DNA of 64,000 nt, from contig NZ_CAJVAS010000027.1 in NCBI RefSeq assembly GCF_910593845.1, positions 1 through 64,000 on the forward strand. The letters are read 5' to 3'. The position numbers were made by a program, and so were the translations under genes. Positions 26,615-34,857 of this stretch are shown piece after piece. The notes under the pieces were generated by a model. The model had not been told where the DNA came from. It made no database searches and was given only the letters and a program-made list of their open reading frames with translations. This stretch comes from Paenibacillus solanacearum. GTDB lineage: Bacteria > Bacillota > Bacilli > Paenibacillales > NBRC-103111. Numbering within the stretch: position 1 is the stretch's first letter; the number at the start of each line of letters is the position of its first letter.

Positions 26615-27166
26615 ATGAGTTCCATTCAATATGTGCTGCTCAGTTTATTGGCGAGGGAGCCGCTGAGCGGATACGACATGAAGCAGCAAATCAACGGCCG
26701 GATCAGCTTCTTTTATAAAATCAGCAACAACCAGCTGTATCCAACCTTGTCCAAGCTGGAGACGGAGGAATATATCCGGCTGCAATCGCATGAGCGGGAG
26801 TCGTACCGCCCGGCCAAAAAAATATACACCATTACGGATAAAGGCTTGGATAGCTTGAAGGCATGGGTTATATCGCCGAGCGAGCCGGGGGCGTGGGACG
26901 AGTTTTTGCTCAAACAGTACAGCTCATGGCTGGTGGAGCCGGAGGTCATGATCGCCCAGTTGGTCGAGAGAAGAAAGGAGCATGAGGCGCGGCTCGAGGA
27001 ATATACCGTCAAGGCGGCGTCGTTGCGCGGTCAGGAGGAGCGTATTGAGGCCGGGCATCCGCTGTTTTCGAGCATCGGCGTGATTGAGATGGGCATTTTG
27101 TTCGAGCGGGGCTATGCCGACTGGTGCGATAAAATGATCGGATGGCTTCGGGAAAATCGCATATAA
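26615..27166 (+). CDS. PadR family transcriptional regulator
   Basis: The 183-residue protein has the PadR winged helix at its N-terminus (QYVLLSLLAREPLSGYDMKQ; ISNNQLYPTLSKLETEEYI; KKIYTITDKG) and the C-terminal Vir-like helical dimerisation domain. AGGGGGATG precedes the ATG at 26615; an in-frame ATG at 26576 falls inside the operator and has no site. It is divergent from an alpha/beta hydrolase, so it probably represses that gene and its own in response to a small aromatic or similar ligand; the ligand cannot be told from sequence. Confidence 0.9.
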   Translation: MSSIQYVLLSLLAREPLSGYDMKQQINGRISFFYKISNNQLYPTLSKLETEEYIRLQSHERESYRPAKKIYTITDKGLDSLKAWVISPSEPGAWDEFLLKQYSSWLVEPEVMIAQLVERRKEHEARLEEYTVKAASLRGQEERIEAGHPLFSSIGVIEMGILFERGYADWCDKMIGWLRENRI

Positions 27167-27183
27167 CGGCTCGCGGGCGACGA

Positions 27184-27430
27184 ATCGGTTGGTGAGCAAC
27201 GGGCGGTGTCCAGGGGGGGAAGCGGTGGACGAGCACGGGCGGCATGAGACGGTGGGAAGCCGTCGTCGGGCAAGGGCGATGCCAAAGGGAGAAGCGATGG
27301 CCGCTCGCGGGCGGCGTCAGACGAGGGGAGGCAGTGTTCTGGCGGCGGTGAAAATGGCGGAAGCAGTGATCGAGCGAGGGTCGTGTCAAACGGTAAGGAA
27401 GCAGCCGGGCGGGTGGAGACGCTAACCGGC
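27184..27430. repeat. Imperfect tandem repeat, period about 36 bases
   Basis: About seven degenerate G-rich units fill the gap between padR and the leuB-like gene. Each unit starts with a purine-rich GGRGGGA-like run then AGC, at about 27184 (weak), 27221, 27258, 27293, 27330, 27362 and 27400, giving steps of 37, 37, 35, 37, 32 and 38. The best-matched copies are 27221-27250 and 27293-27322 (AGCGRTGGMCG...GGGCGGC...AGAC). Copies differ too much, and spacers are too alike, for a CRISPR array. No good reading frame with a ribosome binding site runs through the repeat. Confidence 0.6.
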
Positions 27431-27523
27431 TTCCGCGCCGAGGCGCGCGAGGTGCACGGCCGGGGCAGGTACGTGCGGGCGGGTATCAGGCCCGCCCCGT
27501 ACCCCGACCGACCGCTGCCGAGG

Positions 27524-28627
27524 TCATGGCAGCCGCTCCTGCAGCGCCCCGGCGATCGCTTCGCCCATTTGCGCGGTTCCCAGCAGCTTGGCGGGATCGT
27601 CTGCGCCTTCGCGGAACAAATCCCGCGTGCGGTAGCCTAGCTCCAGCGTTCGCCGGACGGCGTGCTCGATGCGAACCGCCAAGGCTTCTTCGCCGAACGT
27701 GTAGCGCAGCATCAAGGCGGCGCACAGAATGGCGCTGATCGGATTGGCGATCTGCCGCCCGGCAATGCCGGGAGCGGAGCCGTGTATCGGCTCATACAAT
27801 CCGAACGGCCCGTCTCCGAGACTGGCGGAAGGGAACAGCCCGATCGACCCGGACAATACGGACGCTTCGTCCGATAAGATATCGCCGAACAGATTGCTCG
27901 TCAGAATGACGTCGAATTGCCGCGGGTTAATGATGAGCTGCATGGCGGCGTTATCAACATGCATATAATCGAGATCCACCTCGGAATACGAAGCGGCGGT
28001 TTCGGCAACGACCTCCCGCCACAGCACGCTGCTTTTCAACACGTTCGATTTTGCGACCAAGGTCACTTTGTTTCTTCTCGATTTGGCGTATTCGAAAGCC
28101 CGGATCGCAATGCGCCGAATTTCCGATTCAGCGTACGCTTCGACATCGGAGTAGACCCGTTCGCCCTCGACCACGCGAGCTTGCTTCTCGCCAAAGTAGA
28201 TCCCGGAAATCAGCTCGCGGACGATCAACAGGTCGACGCCCTTCACTACGTGCCCCTTGACCGGGGACAAATCCAGCAGCGAATCGAATACTTTCGTTTC
28301 CCGCAAATTCGTGTATAACCCGAAGTGCTGGCGGAGCGGCAAGATCGCCTCCTGTTCCACGCCGGACCATTTCGGCGAAGCGAGCGCTTCCGGCGGCCCG
28401 CCGAACGGGCCCTTCAGCAAAGCGTCGCACGTCTCCGCCAGACGCAGTGTGCTTGCGGGGAGGTGGCAGCCGTATTTGTCGTATGCCTGCCCGCCGGCCT
28501 CCAGGGGCACGATGTCAAAGGCAAGCTGCGTATGCTCCCCGGCGGCACGCAGCACGCGCAGCGCTTCCTTCATGATTTCCGGTCCGATATAGTCGCCTTC
28601 GAGCACGCCGATTCGCTTCATATCCAT
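27524..28627 (-). CDS. Isopropylmalate dehydrogenase-like beta-decarboxylating dehydrogenase
   Basis: The 367-residue protein belongs to the isocitrate/isopropylmalate dehydrogenase family: LEGDYIGPEIM at the N-terminus, NLRETKVF with the substrate Arg, RELISGIYFG with Arg and Tyr, HVDNAAMQLI and SNLFGDILSDEAS with the metal-binding Asps. Several positions depart from LeuB: GPFGGPP for GAVGGPK, AKSNVL for DKANVL, and HGSAPGIAG for HGSAPDIAG, so the Asp that holds the NAD ribose is Gly. It stands alone with no leuA, leuC or leuD gene. It may be a paralogue for another 2-hydroxy-3-carboxy acid. GGGAGG precedes the ATG. Confidence 0.8.
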   Translation of the reverse strand: MDMKRIGVLEGDYIGPEIMKEALRVLRAAGEHTQLAFDIVPLEAGGQAYDKYGCHLPASTLRLAETCDALLKGPFGGPPEALASPKWSGVEQEAILPLRQHFGLYTNLRETKVFDSLLDLSPVKGHVVKGVDLLIVRELISGIYFGEKQARVVEGERVYSDVEAYAESEIRRIAIRAFEYAKSRRNKVTLVAKSNVLKSSVLWREVVAETAASYSEVDLDYMHVDNAAMQLIINPRQFDVILTSNLFGDILSDEASVLSGSIGLFPSASLGDGPFGLYEPIHGSAPGIAGRQIANPISAILCAALMLRYTFGEEALAVRIEHAVRRTLELGYRTRDLFREGADDPAKLLGTAQMGEAIAGALQERLP

Positions 28628-28846
28628 GTGGATCGCCTCCCGTATGAGTGACTGTCTTGTAGCGATTGTAACGGAAGTAGACTTATTGGTAAAATATATG
28701 ACACATATAAAATATATAGAAATTACCTATAAACGAAACATTCGCCCCCAGGGGGTCCGACCGGCCCCGCGCAGCAGCTCAACATGCGTTCAGGATTTGT
28801 GCGCATTAGAAGCGCTCTGGCGGTGAAACAGAACGGAGGGACAAGC

Positions 28847-29182
28847 ATGGAGCCGTACACGCGGCGGGTCGTGGATATTATCCAGCGCATCCCCGAAGGG
28901 TATGTCATGACGTACGGACAAATTGCCGCGCTGGCCGGCAGCCCCAGAGGCGCGAGGCAGGTGGTGCGGATATTGCATTCGCTCAGCCGGGCGCACCGGC
29001 TGCCCTGGCATCGCGTCGTGAACGTGAAGGGCGAGATTGCGCTCACGGACGACGAATCGCGGATGAAGCAAATGCATTTTCTGCAAAGCGAGGGCGTAGA
29101 GGTCAGCAGGGACGGACGCATCGATCTGGAGCGGTACCGGTTTATTCCCGGCGAACCGGACGGTGATGTCCCTAGCGCGTAA
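28847..29182 (+). CDS. Alkyltransferase-like (ATL) DNA-binding protein
   Basis: The 111-residue protein matches the DNA-binding domain of O6-alkylguanine-DNA alkyltransferase (VVDIIQRIPEGYVMTYGQIAALAG; GARQVVRIL). The active-site motif PCHR reads PWHRVV, so the alkyl-accepting Cys is Trp. This is diagnostic of ATL proteins, which bind alkylated DNA and hand it to nucleotide excision repair without repairing it themselves. GGAGGG precedes the ATG at 28847; a longer reading frame upstream lacks a site. It is divergent from the leuB-like gene. Confidence 0.9.
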   Translation: MEPYTRRVVDIIQRIPEGYVMTYGQIAALAGSPRGARQVVRILHSLSRAHRLPWHRVVNVKGEIALTDDESRMKQMHFLQSEGVEVSRDGRIDLERYRFIPGEPDGDVPSA

Positions 29183-29386
29183 GTCTGGAATGCGACGGGG
29201 AATGGATGACAATGGTAAAAGAAAGCTTCATTTTGCGGCGGCAAAAGCCGACAACATAATAGAAGCGGCAAAGCGAAGCAGGCCGGGGAACGTCTACCGG
29301 CCTCACAGCAGCAGCCCGAACGAGACGAAACAAGATCCATCGAACGGTCATAATGCGGTGTGACCGATGCAAAGGAGGACCCATCG

Positions 29387-30916
29387 ATGAACAAATGGTA
29401 TGCCATCGCGCTGTCGGCTTGCTTAATGTCGTCCGTGCTGGCGCTGCCTGGTGCTGCATCCGCGGCGGCGGCGGAGAAGCCGGTGCGCGTGTTTTTGGAC
29501 GGCAAGCCGATCAAATTCGAAGCGCCGCCGCTCGTCGAGGATGGAACGACGCTGGTGCAGTTCCGGCCCATCTTCGAAAAGCTCGGCCTGCGGATCGGCT
29601 GGAACGAGGATACGCAGACGGTCACCGGGACAAGGGACGATCTGATGATCAAGCTGATCATCGACGATACCGGCGCTTACGTGAACGAGCGGCCAACGGA
29701 GCTTGAGCTGCCTCCGCGGCTCGTGGACGGCAATACGTTCGTTCCGCTGCGATTCGTCGGGGAAGCGTCCGGCAAGGAAGTGACGTGGAACGAGAAGACG
29801 TCCACCATCTATCTCCGTACGCCGAAGAACGTCGGCAAGACGACGGATCCGTCGAAGCCGGTCAAAGGGGAGTACGCCTTCCCGGACGGCACGAAATATA
29901 CGGGCCAGCTCGTCAACGGCTATCCTGAGGGTACCGGCAAGCTGTACGACGAGAAGGGCAAGCTGCTGTTCGAAGGCACGATGTCGGGCGGTCTGCCCGC
30001 CGACGGACGGCTGAGAAGCTATTACGATAACGGTCAGTTGGAGTTTAACGGGACGATCAAGGACGGCGTGTGGAGCGGATCGGTCAAGCAGTACATGACA
30101 AGCGGCAGCCTGATGTTCGACGGTACGTACGTGAACGGCGAACGCGAGAAAGGGACGCTTTACTCCGAGACCGGCGACAAATATGTCGGCCCATTCGATA
30201 ATGACCTGCCCAACGGCACGGGCAAGATCACGTACGACAGCGGCGACGTGTACGAGGGGGATGTCGTGGACGGCGTGCGCGAAGGCAAAGGGACGTATAC
30301 GACGGCCAAAGGCGAGAAGGTGGTCGGCGAGTTCAAGAATAACACGTTGAACGGTCTGGTCTCTCATTACGACAGGAAAGGCACGCTGCTTTCCGTAAGC
30401 GAGTATTCCAACGACATCCTGATTAGCAAAGTGGATATGACCAGCGAGAGCAGTACGCTGCCGAACACGAACACGACGACGCAGCCCGCTCCGCTGAAGA
30501 TCGAGAACGAGCGCCACGATAAGGCGATCAGTCTGCTCAAAACGCAGTACAACGAGAACAAAAAGAAGGTAGAGAACCAGATCGCCCAAATTCGCAAAAG
30601 CAATCCCGGTACATACGCAACGAAAGCGTCGTACGATCGGGCGCTCAAGGATGCCAATGCGAAGCAAGAGGAGATTCTCGAGAAAATGGGCTCGCTGCCG
30701 CTCGACAATTCCGTAACGGCCGAGGCCGCCCGCGTGGAGCTCGAGAAGCAGTTGATCGAGACGCAGGAGCTGCTCGCGCAAATTATTGCCAAAGGCTCGG
30801 TCCAGCAGCAAATACAGGCGCTGCGGGATCAGCTGACGCTGCTGCGGGAGAGCTATACAGAAGCTGTGAAGAGAGAGAATGAGCAGCATGCCGAGATGGT
30901 GAAAAAACTGAAGTAG
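29387..30916 (+). CDS. Secreted copper-amine-oxidase-N / MORN-repeat / coiled-coil protein
   Basis: The 509-residue protein has a signal peptide (residues 1-26, ending ASAA). Residues 31-145 match the copper amine oxidase N-terminal domain common on Paenibacillus surface proteins (VRVFLDGKPIKFEAPPLVEDGTTLVQFRPIFEKLG). Residues 160-330 are MORN-type repeats (FPDGTKYTGQLVNGYPEGTGKLY; YDSGDVYEGDVVDGVREGKG). A Ser/Thr-rich linker leads to a charged helical coiled coil (371-509). AAAGGAGGA precedes the ATG by 7 bases; an in-frame ATG at 29360 is less likely. MORN repeats on an exported bacterial protein suggest a wall- or lipid-associated scaffold; the function is not known. Confidence 0.85.
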   Translation: MNKWYAIALSACLMSSVLALPGAASAAAAEKPVRVFLDGKPIKFEAPPLVEDGTTLVQFRPIFEKLGLRIGWNEDTQTVTGTRDDLMIKLIIDDTGAYVNERPTELELPPRLVDGNTFVPLRFVGEASGKEVTWNEKTSTIYLRTPKNVGKTTDPSKPVKGEYAFPDGTKYTGQLVNGYPEGTGKLYDEKGKLLFEGTMSGGLPADGRLRSYYDNGQLEFNGTIKDGVWSGSVKQYMTSGSLMFDGTYVNGEREKGTLYSETGDKYVGPFDNDLPNGTGKITYDSGDVYEGDVVDGVREGKGTYTTAKGEKVVGEFKNNTLNGLVSHYDRKGTLLSVSEYSNDILISKVDMTSESSTLPNTNTTTQPAPLKIENERHDKAISLLKTQYNENKKKVENQIAQIRKSNPGTYATKASYDRALKDANAKQEEILEKMGSLPLDNSVTAEAARVELEKQLIETQELLAQIIAKGSVQQQIQALRDQLTLLRESYTEAVKRENEQHAEMVKKLK

Positions 30917-30947
30917 CTTCCGGACTTGTCCGGGGCGCGACGATACG

Positions 30948-30978
30948 ACGCCTGTATATCAAGTACAGGCGTTTTTTT
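30948..30978 (+). terminator. Rho-independent terminator
   Basis: ACGCCTGTA pairs with TACAGGCGT and is followed by seven T, after the MORN-repeat gene. Confidence 0.85.
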
Positions 30979-31206
30979 ACGGCCGGCGCTTGCATCTTTT
31001 GACAATGAGATCGTCATAGTTAATTCGGCGGACCCATGCTATACTTAAGCCCTGCGGCACATTTTACGGCAGAGGGATGAGAAGAGAAGGTGCGCCGGCC
31101 AGCGGCAATTTTCCTCGACCTTTCGGAACCTTGGATGGTTTCCGGCGTAATACCCAATGGACAACAAATGTTTCGACTTAATACGAGAGAGGAAGATTCA
31201 ACCTTC

Positions 31207-32262
31207 ATGGCTCATGAGCAGCACAGCGGATGGCGTAAAGACCTCGCCCCCTATGAAAGACCACGAACACGCTCCAGCGTGTGGCAAATCCTCAACACCT
31301 TCATTCCCTTTGTAACGCTTTGGTACGCCGCTTATCTCAGTTTGTCGATTTCTTACTGGATCACGCTTGCGCTGGGCATCGCGGCCGGCGGATTTCTCGT
31401 TCGAATTTTTATTATTTTTCATGACTGCTGCCACAAATCGTTTTTCAAAAACAAAACGGCCAACGACATTGTAGGCACGTTGACCGGGATATTGACCTTT
31501 TGCCCCTACTATCAATGGCGGCACAGCCACTCCGTTCACCATGCCACGAACGGCAACCTCGACAAGCGGGGGGTCGGTGACATATGGACGCTGACGGTAG
31601 AAGAATATGTGGCATCGTCCCCTATGCGGCGACTGCTGTACCGGCTGTATCGCAATCCCCTCCTGATGTTCACGTTCGGTCCGATCTACATTTTCCTGAT
31701 CGATTATCGTTTTAACCGCAAGCGCGCCGGATTCCATGAGCGTATGAACACGTATGTGACCAATCTCGGCATTGCCGTCATCGCCGGATTGCTGTGCTGG
31801 GCGATCGGCTGGGAAGCGTTCCTGCTCGTGCAGGCGCCTGTATTTGTCGTGTCAGGCGTCGCCGGCATATGGCTGTTCTATGTGCAGCATCAGTTCGAGG
31901 ACGGCTACTTTGAGCTGGAAGAGGACTGGAATTATGTTCGGGCGGCCATGCAGGGAAGCTCGTATTACAAGCTGCCCAAATGGCTCTGCTGGATCACGGG
32001 CAGCATCGGTTTCCACCATATCCACCATTTGAGCCCGCGAGTGCCCAACTATTATTTGGAGGCGGCGCATAACGCCAATCCGCTGCTGCAGCAGGCGCAG
32101 ACGATTACGCTGCGGACAAGCCTGCGGTCGCTTCAGCACCGGGTGTGGAACGAGCAGAGCAAGACGTTCATGGCGTTCCGGGATATCCCGCCGGAGTTGT
32201 TCCAGCGGCACAGGGCAGGGAAAGCAGCCCGCGCGCGGGCTCGCGTCGAATCAGGCCGATAG
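31207..32262 (+). CDS. Membrane fatty acid desaturase
   Basis: The 351-residue membrane protein has the three histidine boxes of acyl-lipid desaturases: HDCCH (72-76), HSVHH (108-112) and HHIHH (270-274), set between pairs of membrane segments. It resembles the Delta5 desaturase Des of Bacillus, which puts a double bond into membrane phospholipid acyl chains to keep fluidity in the cold. AGAGAGGAAG lies 11 bases before the ATG at 31207; the frame stays open upstream to 31090. No desK/desR pair is adjacent, although a NarL-type kinase/regulator system occurs 20-28 kb away. Confidence 0.88.
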   Translation: MAHEQHSGWRKDLAPYERPRTRSSVWQILNTFIPFVTLWYAAYLSLSISYWITLALGIAAGGFLVRIFIIFHDCCHKSFFKNKTANDIVGTLTGILTFCPYYQWRHSHSVHHATNGNLDKRGVGDIWTLTVEEYVASSPMRRLLYRLYRNPLLMFTFGPIYIFLIDYRFNRKRAGFHERMNTYVTNLGIAVIAGLLCWAIGWEAFLLVQAPVFVVSGVAGIWLFYVQHQFEDGYFELEEDWNYVRAAMQGSSYYKLPKWLCWITGSIGFHHIHHLSPRVPNYYLEAAHNANPLLQQAQTITLRTSLRSLQHRVWNEQSKTFMAFRDIPPELFQRHRAGKAARARARVESGR

Positions 32263-32332
32263 GCGCTCCGTTTCCGCGCACGCTGCGCGTTCAAGCGGGG
32301 TACGCCCGAGCGGCCGCAGCCCATGCCAAGCG

Positions 32333-32830
32333 CTACAGCAGCTTCTCGTAGCATAAATACGGCAACGGCCGCAGCGGGAATCGTATCTCGCCGATTTCGC
32401 GGTAGCCGGCCCGCTGGTACATGCGGACGGCCCCGGGATTGCCGGCATACACATCGAGCCGGATGCTCGAATAGCCGCGTTCCTGCGCCGTGTCCTCGGC
32501 GAAATGCAGCAGCCGCTTGCCGAGGCCGTTACCTTGATGCTGCGGGTGCACAGCCAGCCGGTGGATGCAGGCGGCGGAGCCGTGCCGGTCGCTCCAGGGC
32601 AGCGGCGCATACTTCGCGCTCTGCCGGTCGTCAAGCGCGACCGCCGCGATGGCAAGGCCGCTAGCTTTCACCCCGAACAAGCTGCCGCGGCGCAGATCCG
32701 CGCCGATGACGAAGCCGTTCGGATACAACCAGTCCCATTGACGGATCCCCTGGCGCTGGAGCTCGCCGGAGACGGACCGGTACAAGGCCATGACGCTTTT
32801 TTTGTCCGCAAGGGTGAAGACGTCGATCAT
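32333..32830 (-). CDS. GNAT family N-acetyltransferase
   Basis: The 165-residue protein has the acetyl-CoA binding motif A (HRLAVHPQHQGNGLGKRLLH, with the Q/R-x-x-G-x-G/A pattern) and motif B (IRLDVYAGNPGAVRMYQRAGYREIGE). Its ATG overlaps the stop of the upstream membrane-protein gene (ATGA), so it is the third gene of a TetR-VC0807-GNAT operon. The acceptor substrate cannot be predicted. Confidence 0.9.
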   Translation of the reverse strand: MIDVFTLADKKSVMALYRSVSGELQRQGIRQWDWLYPNGFVIGADLRRGSLFGVKASGLAIAAVALDDRQSAKYAPLPWSDRHGSAACIHRLAVHPQHQGNGLGKRLLHFAEDTAQERGYSSIRLDVYAGNPGAVRMYQRAGYREIGEIRFPLRPLPYLCYEKLL

Positions 32831-33462
32831 TTGGCCGCCGCCCCCCTATGCTCCGCACTCCAAATCACTTCCTTCAGCCGTTTGGCCGAATGCTTCCGAT
32901 ACAGCACAGTCCAGGCAATTGCTATGCCGACGAACCCGTAAAGCACGACATTGGAGATCGCGAGAAACTGAGCGGTCGTCAGCTGGTACACCAGCATCGT
33001 GCGTACTACCGCTTCCAGCAGCAGCAAAATACCCCATACGAACGTCATCAGCCGCAGCACATACCGGAAATACGCATACTGCCAGTTGGCGGCGAATTTC
33101 TCGGGGTTCCCGTTGAAGCGGGCGGCCATATAAAACATCAGCGGCCGGTGAAACAGCAGCGAGCCCAGAAAGACAACCCCCACGGCGCCGGTAATCATCG
33201 ACTCCCGAACAAGCAGCATTTTTTCGCTTCCGCCCAGCGCGACGAGCACGAGCGTAAGCACGAAGGTGAACAGCATCAAGGAGCCGAACGCGTCCAGCTT
33301 GCGGTGCTTGAGCAGGTGAACGACGTTGTCGGCCAGCGGAACGAGCGTGGCGATGCAGAGTGCGGTAAAGCTAGGCATGTGGCCGGACAGCCACACATAA
33401 AGCGCCCAAGGCACGATGCCGTTAATGAGCAGAGTCAAGACTACATACATACGTTTGGACAT
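32827..33462 (-). CDS. VC0807-like integral membrane protein
   Basis: The 211-residue protein has about six hydrophobic segments (VVLTLLINGIVPWALYVWLS at the start; LMLFTFVLTLVLVALGG; ISNVVLYGFVGIAIAWTVLY near the end) and matches the VC0807 family in layout (a conserved PLADNVVHLLKHRKLDAFG segment). The function of the family is unknown. I used the ATG at 33462; the upstream ATG at 33474 is too close to its AAGG. It lies between the TetR gene (52-base gap) and the GNAT gene (4-base overlap). Confidence 0.75.
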   Translation of the reverse strand: MSKRMYVVLTLLINGIVPWALYVWLSGHMPSFTALCIATLVPLADNVVHLLKHRKLDAFGSLMLFTFVLTLVLVALGGSEKMLLVRESMITGAVGVVFLGSLLFHRPLMFYMAARFNGNPEKFAANWQYAYFRYVLRLMTFVWGILLLLEAVVRTMLVYQLTTAQFLAISNVVLYGFVGIAIAWTVLYRKHSAKRLKEVIWSAEHRGAAAK

Positions 33463-33514
33463 GGGATGAACCATCCTTTCGATAGAGGGGAGATGTGGGA
33501 GTCACACATGCGTA

Positions 33515-34093
33515 TCAGCTGAGAACGCGGAACATGAACTGCGTCACTTCCTGCGCGTTCATGCGGCTGCTTTCCTGCCTGATCGTATTTTGCACGCGCA
33601 GTCCGTACATAAACATCAGCATGCCTTCGGCGAGCTGCAATTTGTCTGCCTCGGCCGGGATTGCACCGGCGCGCTGTCCGGCTTCGATCCAATTCGCGCA
33701 AGTGTCGAGCGTATACTGATAAATCCCCTTCATGATGTCGGACACTTTCCGATCGTCCATGCGGCTGAGCAAATAAAGAAAAATTTGATTCGACACATCG
33801 TCATGCTTCACTGCCCCGAACGCCTGCGCAATAAGCTGGAGCGGCTTCTCCAAGCCATGCGTATCCGGGTCATTCACCACCTCGTGAAATTTCGCATTCG
33901 TTTGCTCGACCCGCGATTGCAGCAGCCGTCCGAGCAGTTCGTCTTTTCCTGTGACGTAATGATAAATCGCGCCTTTGGATAGGCCGGTGCGGGTCATAAT
34001 GTCCTGCAGCGTCGTTTGCCGGCAGCCTTTCTCGCGAATAAGCGCTTCGGCGGTGTCGAGAATGAGCTGATAACTTTCGTTTAATGAAGTCAT
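33515..34093 (-). CDS. TetR family transcriptional regulator
   Basis: The 192-residue protein has the TetR helix-turn-helix at residues 10-55 (ILDTAEALIREKGCRQTTLQ; TRTGLSKGAIYHYVTGKDEL) and a variable ligand-binding helical domain. Two palindromic operators lie 38-90 bases upstream of its start, so it very likely represses its own operon with the VC0807-like and acetyltransferase genes. The inducer is unknown. Confidence 0.92.
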   Translation of the reverse strand: MTSLNESYQLILDTAEALIREKGCRQTTLQDIMTRTGLSKGAIYHYVTGKDELLGRLLQSRVEQTNAKFHEVVNDPDTHGLEKPLQLIAQAFGAVKHDDVSNQIFLYLLSRMDDRKVSDIMKGIYQYTLDTCANWIEAGQRAGAIPAEADKLQLAEGMLMFMYGLRVQNTIRQESSRMNAQEVTQFMFRVLS

Positions 34094-34130
34094 ATGGGTT
34101 CACACGTTCTTTCCGTAAGTTTTTGGACGA

Positions 34131-34147
34131 ACCGACCGTCGGTCGGT
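34131..34147. promoter_or_regulatory. Candidate TetR operator, copy 1
   Basis: ACCGACCGTCGGTCGGT is a perfect palindrome around a central T. It lies 38 bases upstream of the divergently read tetR start. Confidence 0.75.
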
Positions 34148-34165
34148 ACACAAACATCATACCGT

Positions 34166-34182
34166 ACCGACCGTCGGTCTGT
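34166..34182. promoter_or_regulatory. Candidate TetR operator, copy 2
   Basis: ACCGACCGTCGGTCTGT differs from copy 1 by one base. Centres are 35 bases apart, suggesting two dimers bound across the promoter. Confidence 0.7.
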
Positions 34183-34285
34183 AAAGGGGCGTTTTCAAAA
34201 AATTTCCGTTATGTACGACACAGGCGGTGATGAACCATGCCTTCATTGACAATGACGGCTAAATCCAATATCTTCATTTCAAGAC

Positions 34286-34295
34286 GTTGTACAAC
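34286..34295. promoter_or_regulatory. Candidate MarR operator
   Basis: Perfect palindrome GTTGTACAAC 36 bases before the marR start, just upstream of a possible -10 TACTAT (34301-34306). A repressor bound here would cover the promoter. Confidence 0.45.
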
Positions 34296-34330
34296 CGGAC
34301 TACTATGTTGAACGGAAGGCAGTGAAAGGA

Positions 34331-34777
34331 ATGGCCATTTCCAGAAACGACGCATTGGATCTTTATATCGCGCTTTCCCGGGCGAGCCAGTGGATCAACG
34401 CGCATGCAGATCGCGATATTCGCCAGCACGGGCTGAACCGGACGGAGTTCGGCGTGCTTGAGCTGCTGTACCATAAGGGAGCGCAGCCGATTCAGCAAAT
34501 CGGCGGCAAGGTGCTTATGAGCAGCGGCAACATTACGTATGTCGTCGATAAGCTCGAAAAGAAAAAGCTGGCGGTGCGCAGAGCGTCGACCGAGGATCGC
34601 CGCCTCATTTTTGCGGAAATTACCGAGAGCGGCAAACAGTTGATCGAGGACGTGTTTCCGAAGCATACGGAAGTGATCGAGCAGGCGATGAACAGCCTTA
34701 CGCCCGAGGAGAAGCAAACGGCGAGCCGGCTGCTGAAGAAGCTGGGCAAATACGCGCAGGAACAATTTAATAAATAG
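34331..34777 (+). CDS. MarR family transcriptional regulator
   Basis: The 148-residue protein has the MarR winged helix (LNRTEFGVLELLYHKGAQPI; LMSSGNITYVVDKLEKKKLAVR; DRRLIFAEITESGKQL). The wing contains the DRR motif. Sequence is nearest to the MhqR/OhrR-like branch by eye, but the Cys of OhrR sensors is absent. The ATG at 34331 is used; GTG at 34322 is also possible. No obvious efflux or oxidoreductase gene is adjacent, since the next gene encodes a small surface protein. Confidence 0.88.
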   Translation: MAISRNDALDLYIALSRASQWINAHADRDIRQHGLNRTEFGVLELLYHKGAQPIQQIGGKVLMSSGNITYVVDKLEKKKLAVRRASTEDRRLIFAEITESGKQLIEDVFPKHTEVIEQAMNSLTPEEKQTASRLLKKLGKYAQEQFNK

Positions 34778-34857
34778 TTGCTAAATTTTGTTTATTTATA
34801 GAAACTTTTTCCCCATTTTGGTGTACAAATTTATAAAAGCCGAAAGCGGTGAACGGA

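Noticed and set aside
27009..27389. 126-codon minus-strand frame over the tandem repeat
   Set aside because: The repeat steps are not all multiples of three, the sequence is His/Pro/Arg-rich low complexity, and it overlaps padR.
27184..27430. CRISPR array
   Set aside because: Repeats are too divergent, the intervening sequences resemble the repeats, and no cas gene is in the window.
28628..28846. T-box leader for the leuB-like gene
   Set aside because: The start codon is only about 220 bases from the divergent gene, and no T-box core or specifier stem can be seen.
29423..30889. 488-codon open frame on the minus strand across the MORN-repeat gene
   Set aside because: It is a shadow of the real gene, with Leu/Arg/Val-rich random sequence and no ribosome binding site.
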